Positions 45,588 to 53,616 of a stretch of DNA of 64,000 nucleotides are shown one piece after another. The notes below the pieces were generated by a model that had not been told where the DNA came from, ran no database searches, and saw only the letters and a program-made list of their open reading frames with translations. Origin of the DNA: CAZYJD01 sp964647785 (GTDB taxonomy: Bacteria > Bacteroidota > Bacteroidia > NS11-12g > UBA9320). The stretch lies in NCBI GenBank assembly GCA_964647785.1, contig CAZYJD010000002.1:1-64000 (forward strand), written 5' to 3'. Numbering within the stretch: position 1 is the stretch's first letter; each line of letters begins with the position of its first letter. The translations under genes were made by a program, and so were the position numbers.

Positions 45588-45831
45588 AATGTCGAGGTTT
45601 AGGTGGGATCAAATGAAAACTTGCAATGTCATTAAAATGTCAAATCAAATAAAAAAAGTAAAGTGAAAAGTTTTACTCCTTTGATTTTTTTCTTGTAAAC
45701 CAATGATAATCAAATATTTATCAAGTGAGCACGTGTTTGCATTTGCTTAATAGATAATTTTGAGGGTTGGTATTGTAATAAACAATAAAACCTTAAATGT
45801 TTCGCGGGTCAAATAAGTATAAAATTGTCTT

Positions 45832-47125
45832 ATGAACACAAAAATTACTTTCAAATTACCCGCAGAAATTGCTTTGAAAAAGTATGTTTATAAGCACGGA
45901 GGCCTTCGAGGCTTATTGCTCGTGCTACTTGGGTTTTTAGTGCATACGGGAGCCGTTGCACAAAATTATTGTGCTGCAGGCCATACGGCTGCAGGATGTC
46001 CTACCTATAATATGTATATAGGGGAGATTGAAATCCTTCAGGGATCAAATCAGATTTTCTACAAGGCCAATGATCAATGCAATCAAACGGCAACACCCAA
46101 TTACACCTTGATGTCTAGCACGCCTTCTTTTACCTTAACTGGTGGAGGCGATTACAAGTTTCGTTGTCATACAGGGCCAACTTATGCAGTTCACATTGGT
46201 GTGTGGATCGATTTAAATGGCGATGGAGATTTCTCAGATGCCGGCGAGTGGATTTCGACCAATAAATGGCAAGACATGCCTGGAGGGGGGAACATCATGG
46301 AGTATAACTTCTCCATTCCTTGTCAAAATTTGAAGGCCGGGGTTACCAGAATGCGTGTTCGCACCGATTATTTCGGTTCGGCACAATTCAATGCTAGTAG
46401 CGCATGTGGAAATGTGAACTATGGTGAAACAGAAGATTACACCATTGAGTTGGCCTTGCCTTCATCCATTACTGCAAGTTTCTTTTTGCCAGACACTGCT
46501 TATGTTGGCACTCCAATCCGATTGGAGAGTGCTACCAAGGGTGCTTTCCTTACACAATGGGATGTTTTAGATGATGGCACCATTGATTACACTGGAGAGA
46601 ATGCCACTCATATATTCAATACCAAAGGGCGCTACAGAGTAACCCTGAAAACAGAGAACTGTCTCGGTCGCGACTCCATTACAAAAAGCGTAGAAATTGT
46701 TGAGCCCAATGCCCCTCCGGTTCCTGATTTTGTATCGAATAAAAACAAAGACCTATACATAGGTATTGATGATATTCAGTTGACCGATCTCTCTACCAAC
46801 GGACCCACCTATTGGGAGTGGTTCATGTATGTAAAAAGCGATTCGGCTAATACGCGCATTGATGGAGATGATCTCGGATTTGACATGTTCACAGGGAACG
46901 ACCCTTATTACAACAAGGACCCATTCTTCTTTTTGGATGAGTTCATGTTCACGGAAGGTGTGTACTCAGTTTGCATGCGCGCCCAGAATATCAAAGGGTT
47001 TAGCCAATGGAAATGCAAAGAAGATTATTTAGACATTCGTTCATTCCCAGATGTTTACATGGATGCATCAACCTTCAACACCGACAGAAACCCAATATTG
47101 CTACCTACCGGTAACCTGATAGACG
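45832..47125 (+). CDS. GEVED/PKD-domain surface protein, copy 1, truncated by a scaffold gap
   Basis: 431 codons from the ATG at 45832 to the gap. Residues 1-44 are a long signal peptide ending HTGAVAQ. The GEVED domain (about 60-205, VWIDLNGDGDFSDAGEWIS, NYGETEDYTIEL) is followed by a PKD domain (TQWDVLDDGTIDYTG, FNTKGRYRVTLKTENC) and a module ending MDASTFNTDRNPILLPTGNLID. The rest lies in the gap. The same sequence in copy 2 (47475-51674) continues in the same frame for about 2.9 kb, and both copies end at the same terminator, so copy 1 probably has the same CUB, Ig-like and T9SS type A modules. Confidence 0.85.
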
Positions 47126-47225
47126 NNNNNNNNNNNNNNNNNNNNNNNNNNNNNNNNNNNNNNNNNNNNNNNNNNNNNNNNNNNNNNNNNNNNNNNNNNN
47201 NNNNNNNNNNNNNNNNNNNNNNNNN
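47126..47225. other. Scaffold gap (100 N) inside GEVED copy 1
   Basis: Exactly 100 N. The 55 bases before the gap (from 47071) are identical to 48753-48807 of copy 2, and the 55 bases after it (47226-47280) are identical to 51679-51733. The gap therefore stands for a repeat of copy 2 and probably hides about 2.87 kb. Confidence 0.95.
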
Positions 47226-47246
47226 AAAGACCATAACATACCATAC

Positions 47247-47276
47247 AAAAAGGGGGCGGTAACGTCCCCTTTTTTT
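47247..47276 (+). terminator. Intrinsic terminator after GEVED copy 1
   Basis: A 12-bp stem AAAAAGGGGGCG / CGTCCCCTTTTT with one G-T wobble, closed by a GTAA loop of the GNRA type, then T. It is identical to the terminator after copy 2. Confidence 0.9.
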
Positions 47277-47440
47277 ATGTTCCTGCCTTAGACTTTCACA
47301 AAAAAGAATTGCAGTAAGACCATGGATTGAGAAATGTCATGAAAGTGTCAATATGGAGTGAAATTATAGGAAAAAGAAAAAAAAAATGCTCTAACTATGA
47401 AACCATTCGAATTTGGGGGGTCATATGAATAGAAAAAAAA

Positions 47441-47448
47441 TATATTTG
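47441..47448 (+). promoter_or_regulatory. -7 promoter element of GEVED copy 2 (TATATTTG)
   Basis: A perfect TAnnTTTG match 26 bases before the ATG at 47475. The nearest TTG upstream is 25 bases away, so the -33 part is doubtful. It means copy 2 can be transcribed apart from copy 1, which has its own terminator. Confidence 0.45.
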
Positions 47449-47474
47449 CTCTCAAACAAATCAATTTGACGTAT

Positions 47475-50400
47475 ATGAAAAACAGATTTACTCAAACATT
47501 AGCCTTGCTCAAAATGGCACAACGCGGAGCGCTGTTGCTGGCTTTTGGGTTGATGGCTCTTCCTGCATGGGTGCAGGCACAGTACACCGAGCCCGGCCAT
47601 TATTATGGTTGCGCCTGGCAAAATGGTGGAAACAATTACGACCGCTATGCGGCCATTGAAGAAATTGTCATTGAAGACCAATTCGGCAATCCCGTTTTCT
47701 CAAAAACAGGAGATGGGTGTAATCAAAGAGCTCAGTTGAATGGCAATGCAGCGCATTTTAATTTGATGTCTACCACGCCTTCCTTCACATTGGCAGCGGG
47801 TGCCACCTATGTGTTTAAGATGAAGACGAGCAACCCAGCCGGAGGTACCATTCAGAGTGCAGCGGGTGTGTGGTTCGATTTCAACGGAGATGCTGATTAT
47901 GCCGATGCCGGTGAGTTTGTTTCCCGTCCTAACTGGGTGTTTAACGTAGGCCAGGAAGTAAGTTTTACGTTCAGCGTGCCATGTAATACGGCCGCAGGAA
48001 ACACAAGAATGCGTGTTCGTACCGATTATTACTTCTACACATTCAATGCCGGCAAGCATAGCGCTGACCGTTTGAATGGTGGGGTTTATTACGGAGAGAC
48101 CGAAGACTGGACGATGGATTTCTCACTTCCAACTTCACTGAATGCCCAATTCACGACATCGCCATCAGATACGGCCTATGTAGGAACGATTGTAAACTTG
48201 GTGAATGGCAACCAGCGCGGCGGCTATTTTTCACATGAGTGGGATATCAATGACGACGGTACGATCGAATACCGCACCACCGATGCCCGTCATATTTTCA
48301 ACACCACGGGCAATTACAAAATCACATTGAAGAGTGAGAACTGCTTGGGAAGAGACTCCATTACCAAATCAATCCAGGTAGTTGATCCACCGGCCCCTCC
48401 CGTACCGGACTTTGTAGCCAATAAAAACAAAGATGTATACATTGGTATCGACGATATTCAATTGACAGACTTATCGACCAACGGACCTACCTATTGGGAG
48501 TGGTTCATGTATGTAAAAGGCGATTCAGCCAACACACGAGTGGATGGAGATGATCTCGGATTTGACATGTTCACAGGAAACGATGCCTACTATAACAAGG
48601 ATCCGTTCTTCTTTTTAGATGAGTTCATGTTCACCGAAGGAACATATTCAGTATGCATGCGTTCACAGAACGTAAAAGGCTTCAGCCAGTGGTTGTGTAA
48701 AGAAGATTACATCGATGTGAAGTCATTCCCAGATGTGTACATGGATGCATCGACCTTCAACACCGACAGAAACCCAATATTGCTACCTACCGGTAACCTG
48801 ATAGACGAAGGAGGAAGAACAGGAAACTACCCGAACAACAAATTCTCAAGAGCACTGATCATTCCATGTGCCGCAACAGAAGTGAGTTTAACCTTCAGCC
48901 AGCTGAAGTTGGCAGCCAATGACTTTTTAACCGTATATGATGGAGTAGACGCACGCGGCGTTCCATTGCACAGCGGAAAAGGGTATACCCTTGGATCAAC
49001 GCCCCAAAGCGTAGGAACGTTGGTGGCCAAGAGCGGTGCGATGTATTTAGAGTTCGTATCGAACGGAAGCGGCAACGACAGCGGATGGATTGCGACCTGG
49101 ACCAGCAAGCTTGGAGCAAAAACCCCACCTGTAGCCGGTTTTAACGCCCCCGATACCATTTTCCAGGGTGTGCGCGTGTTCTTTGAGAACACCACCACCA
49201 ATGCCTTGCCTTCAGATGTGTGGGAGTGGACCGTAAACAGTCAAGTAGAAAGCAATATGATGGAATACAATGACACCTTCTTGAATCCGGGTATTCCATT
49301 GACCGTATGCGTAGATGTTACCTCATGTACAGGTACAGATAATTTCTGCAAAACCATCCCTATCAAGCCTGCAGGAGCCAGAGCCACCAGTGTAGACTTT
49401 GATGCCAGCTCACGTCGTGTACGTACCGGAGAAGAAGTACAAATGACAGCGATGACCGATAACGCCAATCGCTTCAAGTGGACCTTCTTCCCACAGAATG
49501 TAGATTACGTACAGGGCACCAACAATGCATCCATGAACCCAGTGGTTCGATTCTCACAGGCGGGACCATACACCGTAAGCCTCGAGGCCTGGAACTACAT
49601 TGACAGTGCCAAGTCAGTAGCCAAGCGCATCAAAGACAAATACATCATCGTAGTAAACTTCTGCAATCCGATCATCGGAAGCGCTGTGATCAACGATGTA
49701 TCGATCAGCTACTTTAAGATGACCGATGCCATGAACAATGTATTGTTTGAAAATGAAACTGAAGACGAATTGGCATCCTACACATTGTATGACAACTTGC
49801 CCGAGCAGACCCTTTACTTCGGATCTAAGTACGACCTTACCATCGCTCGTCCAAGTTCAGTAAACAGCATGAGCCGCAAGGTATGGGTAGACTGGAACAT
49901 CGATGGAACATTCGGAGCAAACGAAGAAGTTGTTTATGAAGCATCAGCCAATACCGACACCTTGCATGCAAGCATTACTGTACCTGATTTGGCAAATGCC
50001 TTCGAAGGACGTACCCGTTTGAGAATAGGCGTGAGTTATGCCAATGATCCAAACGAGCCATGTGGAGCAGCCAGCTCAGTGAAGAATGCCAACCGCATAG
50101 GAGAATTTGAAGATTACGTGGTTGTATTGAGCAATGACGGAACAGATCCTACATTGACCTTGAATGGAGATGATACGCTGTATCTTGAGCTGGGCGGTAC
50201 TTACACCGAATACGGCGCCACAGCGATCGACCCAACCGAAGGGGATATCAGCAACCGCATAGACATTGTAGATGACATCGACATGAGCCTGAGCGGTATA
50301 TACTATGTAACCTACAGTGTGAGCGATGCATCAGGCAACCAGGCCCCATCCGTAACACGTGTGGTATATGTGGTGAAAGACCAGACCCCACCAGCATTGA

Positions 50401-51674
50401 CTTTGAACGATGCCGATACCATTCGTTTGAATGTATTGGTAGATGCATACAATGAGCCTGGAGCCACTGCGATGGATGCCCAGGACGGCGATGTTACCAC
50501 GGCAATCATCATCAGCGGAAATGTGAACACCGACGTAATCGGAACCTATGTAGTTACCTACTATGTTCAGGATGCACAAGCCAACGGTGTGAGCAAGGAT
50601 CGCATTGTGATTGTAGAAGACGTTGAAGCACCGGTTATCAGCAATGACGACATTGAGGTGATCAATGGCGAGAACGTAGTGAAGGTACAGCTTCAGTCAA
50701 TCTTTGTTGACCGTACAAGCGTACGCGACAACTATTACAATGGAGTAAATGCCAGTGCAGTAGAACTGATGATGATGGCAGGAGCGGCCGGAGAAGTAGA
50801 TACCCGTTTCAAGGGCAGCTATCCGGTAACCTATACTGCAACCGACGGATCAGGCAATATGGCCACTCCGTTGGTAGTAAATTACATTGTAGAAGACTAC
50901 ATCGCACCACAGATCAGCTTGAATACATTGGATACCGTATTGCATCCGGTAGGCGCACAGTACAATTCAATACAAGCAAGCGTTGTAGATAACCTTTACG
51001 GACCATCAGAGATCAGCTTGCGTCGCAGTTCGAATGTAAACCCATTCGTATTGGGACTTTACACAGAGGTATATACGGCCACTGATGCATCAGGCAACGT
51101 AGCCACCAAGACCCGTTATGTACGCGTGTTGGATAACGTTAAGCCAGAGATCAAGGGTGTACAAGGAAGTCTGATAAAGATAGGTGTAGGATCATCGTTT
51201 GATGCCTTGTCACGCCTTGTAATGACAGACAACTACGATGCACCATCAGTGCTTCGCAACAATGTAGAGATCATATACAATGACATCAACACCTACGAAG
51301 AGGGCTGGTACTCAGCAACCTTCCAGACCAGCGACAACTCAGGCAATGAGTCAGAGCCATTCACGCTTCTGGTACACGTAAGCTATGACTACGGCATTGT
51401 AGGCGTAGAAGAAATAGAAGGCTTGAATTTGTTGAATGTGTATCCAAACCCAAGTACGGGCGTAATCAACATCAAGGTAGATGCACCTTCAAACGAAGAG
51501 GTACAGATAGCCGTGTTTGATTTGATGGGTTCACAGGTAGGAGCCTTGAACACTGTAAGCGGAATGAACAACAACTGGACGATGGATCTTGGCAACTATG
51601 CATCAGGCGTGTACATGGTACGTGCGGTAGTAGCCGGTAAGGTTTACGATCAGAAGGTTGTGATCAGCCACTAA
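47475..51674 (+). CDS. Giant T9SS type A surface protein with GEVED, PKD, CUB and Ig-like domains, copy 2
   Basis: 1399 residues from the ATG at 47475 (a TTG at 47466 is less likely). In order: signal peptide (1-36, ending PAWVQAQ); GEVED (about 50-215, VWFDFNGDADYADAGEF, YYGETEDWTM); PKD (SHEWDINDDGTIEY); a module shared with copy 1; a CUB-like domain (about 443-545, FLTVYDGVDARGVPLHSG, LEFVSNGSGNDSGWIATW); a second PKD; a second GEVED (about 800-885, VWVDWNIDGTFGANEE, GEFEDYVVVL); four DUF5011-like Ig repeats (about 890-1305, each with TYxATDxSGN-type strands); and a T9SS type A sorting domain (NVYPNPSTGVINIKV). It is likely an adhesin. Confidence 0.93.
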   Translation: MKNRFTQTLALLKMAQRGALLLAFGLMALPAWVQAQYTEPGHYYGCAWQNGGNNYDRYAAIEEIVIEDQFGNPVFSKTGDGCNQRAQLNGNAAHFNLMSTTPSFTLAAGATYVFKMKTSNPAGGTIQSAAGVWFDFNGDADYADAGEFVSRPNWVFNVGQEVSFTFSVPCNTAAGNTRMRVRTDYYFYTFNAGKHSADRLNGGVYYGETEDWTMDFSLPTSLNAQFTTSPSDTAYVGTIVNLVNGNQRGGYFSHEWDINDDGTIEYRTTDARHIFNTTGNYKITLKSENCLGRDSITKSIQVVDPPAPPVPDFVANKNKDVYIGIDDIQLTDLSTNGPTYWEWFMYVKGDSANTRVDGDDLGFDMFTGNDAYYNKDPFFFLDEFMFTEGTYSVCMRSQNVKGFSQWLCKEDYIDVKSFPDVYMDASTFNTDRNPILLPTGNLIDEGGRTGNYPNNKFSRALIIPCAATEVSLTFSQLKLAANDFLTVYDGVDARGVPLHSGKGYTLGSTPQSVGTLVAKSGAMYLEFVSNGSGNDSGWIATWTSKLGAKTPPVAGFNAPDTIFQGVRVFFENTTTNALPSDVWEWTVNSQVESNMMEYNDTFLNPGIPLTVCVDVTSCTGTDNFCKTIPIKPAGARATSVDFDASSRRVRTGEEVQMTAMTDNANRFKWTFFPQNVDYVQGTNNASMNPVVRFSQAGPYTVSLEAWNYIDSAKSVAKRIKDKYIIVVNFCNPIIGSAVINDVSISYFKMTDAMNNVLFENETEDELASYTLYDNLPEQTLYFGSKYDLTIARPSSVNSMSRKVWVDWNIDGTFGANEEVVYEASANTDTLHASITVPDLANAFEGRTRLRIGVSYANDPNEPCGAASSVKNANRIGEFEDYVVVLSNDGTDPTLTLNGDDTLYLELGGTYTEYGATAIDPTEGDISNRIDIVDDIDMSLSGIYYVTYSVSDASGNQAPSVTRVVYVVKDQTPPALTLNDADTIRLNVLVDAYNEPGATAMDAQDGDVTTAIIISGNVNTDVIGTYVVTYYVQDAQANGVSKDRIVIVEDVEAPVISNDDIEVINGENVVKVQLQSIFVDRTSVRDNYYNGVNASAVELMMMAGAAGEVDTRFKGSYPVTYTATDGSGNMATPLVVNYIVEDYIAPQISLNTLDTVLHPVGAQYNSIQASVVDNLYGPSEISLRRSSNVNPFVLGLYTEVYTATDASGNVATKTRYVRVLDNVKPEIKGVQGSLIKIGVGSSFDALSRLVMTDNYDAPSVLRNNVEIIYNDINTYEEGWYSATFQTSDNSGNESEPFTLLVHVSYDYGIVGVEEIEGLNLLNVYPNPSTGVINIKVDAPSNEEVQIAVFDLMGSQVGALNTVSGMNNNWTMDLGNYASGVYMVRAVVAGKVYDQKVVISH

Positions 51675-51699
51675 GCGAAAAGACCATAACATACCATAC

Positions 51700-51729
51700 A
51701 AAAAGGGGGCGGTAACGTCCCCTTTTTTT
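51700..51729 (+). terminator. Intrinsic terminator after GEVED copy 2
   Basis: The same 12-bp stem with GTAA loop and T run as at 47247-47276, starting 26 bases after the stop codon at 51672-51674. Confidence 0.93.
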
Positions 51730-51735
51730 ATGTGG

Positions 51736-51743
51736 TAATTTTG
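51736..51743 (+). promoter_or_regulatory. -7 promoter element of the ECF sigma operon (TAATTTTG)
   Basis: A perfect TAnnTTTG match 29 bases before the ATG at 51773, directly after the copy 2 terminator. No TTG lies 17-19 bases upstream, where the terminator hairpin sits. An autoregulated ECF promoter could overlap this region but cannot be recognised here. Confidence 0.4.
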
Positions 51744-51772
51744 CAACCTTTAGCAGAAATTGTGTCTTATTA

Positions 51773-52342
51773 ATGAGCAAGCCGGATAAAATACCAGAAA
51801 GCCTTATTCGAAAGGCACAGAAGGGAGACCGGAAAGCTCAAAAAGCGTTGTTTGAAATCATGGCTCCCTATATGATGGGGGTTTGCCTCAGGTATACAAA
51901 GAATCGTGAAGAAGCTGAAGATCTTTTACATGATGGTTTCATAAGGCTCTTTGAAAGATTGGAAAAGTTCTCTTTTCAAAGTTCCATTGAGGCCTGGACT
52001 AGAAGGGTTTTTGTAAATATGTGCATCAACCACATTACCAGAGGAAGAGCCAAATACCATCATGAAGAACTGGAAGAAGATCAGTTTTTAGATGAAACTG
52101 AACCTTCAACCTCTTCATCAGAGTTGTTAGATCGCCTGAGTATGAATGAAATTCTCGAATGCATGAATGAGCTACCCGAGAAATATGGTTTGGTGCTCAA
52201 TTTGTTTGCCATAGACGGTCTTTCACATCAAGAGATAGCATCTATTTGCGGCATCAGCGAAGGTGCCTCAAAAAGCAGACTATCAAGAGCCAGGATTTTA
52301 TTGAACGAACGCATAGTAGAAATACTGAAGAAAAAGAAATGA
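51773..52342 (+). CDS. ECF-family RNA polymerase sigma factor
   Basis: 189 residues with the two conserved ECF regions. Region 2 is KALFEIMAPYMMGVCLRYTKNREEAEDLLHDGFIRLFERL, followed by SFQSSIEAWTRRVFVNMCIN. Region 4 is LPEKYGLVLNLFAIDGLSHQEIASICGISEGASKSRLSRARILL. It redirects RNA polymerase to a small regulon when its anti-sigma factor lets it go. Its stop overlaps the start of the next gene (ATGA), which encodes the predicted anti-sigma protein. Confidence 0.95.
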   Translation: MSKPDKIPESLIRKAQKGDRKAQKALFEIMAPYMMGVCLRYTKNREEAEDLLHDGFIRLFERLEKFSFQSSIEAWTRRVFVNMCINHITRGRAKYHHEELEEDQFLDETEPSTSSSELLDRLSMNEILECMNELPEKYGLVLNLFAIDGLSHQEIASICGISEGASKSRLSRARILLNERIVEILKKKK

Positions 52343-53616
52343 GCGACCATCGCCATATCGACGATAAACTGAAAGAAAAATGGGAGGATGCCCGTTTTCC
52401 TGTTGGAGACGATATGTGGAAGCGCGTGTCTGCCAGTCTGGATCAAAAGAAGCGGCGCTTTTTCTGGTGGACCTGGACGTCAGTTGCATCTGTTCTTGTA
52501 ATGATTGGAGGATTTTTGATTTGGATATATCATCCGTCAATGCAAGAAAAGAATGAGGATGCCGAAAGAAAAGGATTAACAGAGCAACCGTCTTCAAATA
52601 AGGCTCAACTTAAAGGGTCAGATGAGCCAGATTGCGTTGAACATGATATTTTGCCCGAGCTTGAGAATAACGCAATAAGTCTTGATACAAAAAATAATGA
52701 ACAGGTTTCTGAGGTAGTAAAGGTGAAGCCAAAAGCAGAACCAAAGGAAGGAAATGATTTGAATGTGGCTGGTAAGCGGTTTACACCCATGGCATTGCCA
52801 TTCAAGTCATGTGTGAAATGTTTTGAAGTTCCTTACGTCTTATTTGAAATGCCTCCCTTGGCGCAAATGGACATGGTTGTTCCTGCAGTTGCACCTTCAG
52901 AGAACCCGACTCGCCCAGATATTTATTTGGGGCTGCATATCAATCCGGCAGGTATCCTAAACGGATGGGCTGCAGTACAGGGGAAGAATGCATTCATCAA
53001 CCGCAGGTTTAATGATGTATTGAACCAAAGCCTTGCCGGTAAATATTTGATGAATTATGGCCTAGAGACGCAGGTTTTATACAACAGTGGTTGGGGTTTC
53101 GAGTTGGGACTGGATGTAAGCAAAACGGAAGAAACCTATGCCTACCGATATGAAATCAATGAGTTTCCTGTGGTGGATGAAAATAAGGGGATCGTGGCAT
53201 ATTTACCATTGGCTCCTCAAGACAGAATTTCAGTAAACCAGCAAAGTGCCAATCATTGGTTGATGGTGCAATTGCCGGTTACAATGCTGTACGATAAAAA
53301 GCTGAAGAACGAAAAATTTGGCTGGACAGCAAAACTTGGGTTGAGCCCTGCTTTGCTGTGGAGAACGGAAGGATACCTACCAGATGAAACGAATCTCCAA
53401 ATTCGCAATTTGACGGATAAAGTGCAGGATGGGTTTCATTTGGCTGCGCGATTCGGTGTATCTTTGAATTATATGCCTGCTGCTAAATGGCGCATCAGCA
53501 CAGGGCCAATCCTTACTGAAAATCTAAGCAATATGGCAAAAACCGGTACGGCACTTGAACTGAAACCAAGGGCACTTGGCTGGAACCTGAGCACAAGCTT
53601 TCAATTGAGTCTTTGA
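52339..53616 (+). CDS. Predicted dual-membrane anti-sigma factor: cytoplasmic domain, one TM helix, periplasmic linker, barrel-like C-terminus
   Basis: 425 residues from the ATG at 52339. Residues 1-40 are soluble and charged (DDKLKEKWEDARFPVGDDMWKRVSASL), matching the sigma-binding N-terminus of Bacteroidota anti-sigma factors. One hydrophobic segment follows (about 46-65, WTSVASVLVMIGGFLIWIY), then about 100 residues rich in Glu and Lys (linker). The C-terminal 230 residues alternate strands and glycines (YGLETQVLYNSGWGFELGLDVSK, AARFGVSLNYMP, WNLSTSFQLSL) like an outer-membrane barrel. This matches the dual membrane-spanning anti-sigma factors (Dma) described in Bacteroides thetaiotaomicron. 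There is no signal peptide. It overlaps both neighbours by four bases. Confidence 0.8.
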   Translation: MSDHRHIDDKLKEKWEDARFPVGDDMWKRVSASLDQKKRRFFWWTWTSVASVLVMIGGFLIWIYHPSMQEKNEDAERKGLTEQPSSNKAQLKGSDEPDCVEHDILPELENNAISLDTKNNEQVSEVVKVKPKAEPKEGNDLNVAGKRFTPMALPFKSCVKCFEVPYVLFEMPPLAQMDMVVPAVAPSENPTRPDIYLGLHINPAGILNGWAAVQGKNAFINRRFNDVLNQSLAGKYLMNYGLETQVLYNSGWGFELGLDVSKTEETYAYRYEINEFPVVDENKGIVAYLPLAPQDRISVNQQSANHWLMVQLPVTMLYDKKLKNEKFGWTAKLGLSPALLWRTEGYLPDETNLQIRNLTDKVQDGFHLAARFGVSLNYMPAAKWRISTGPILTENLSNMAKTGTALELKPRALGWNLSTSFQLSL

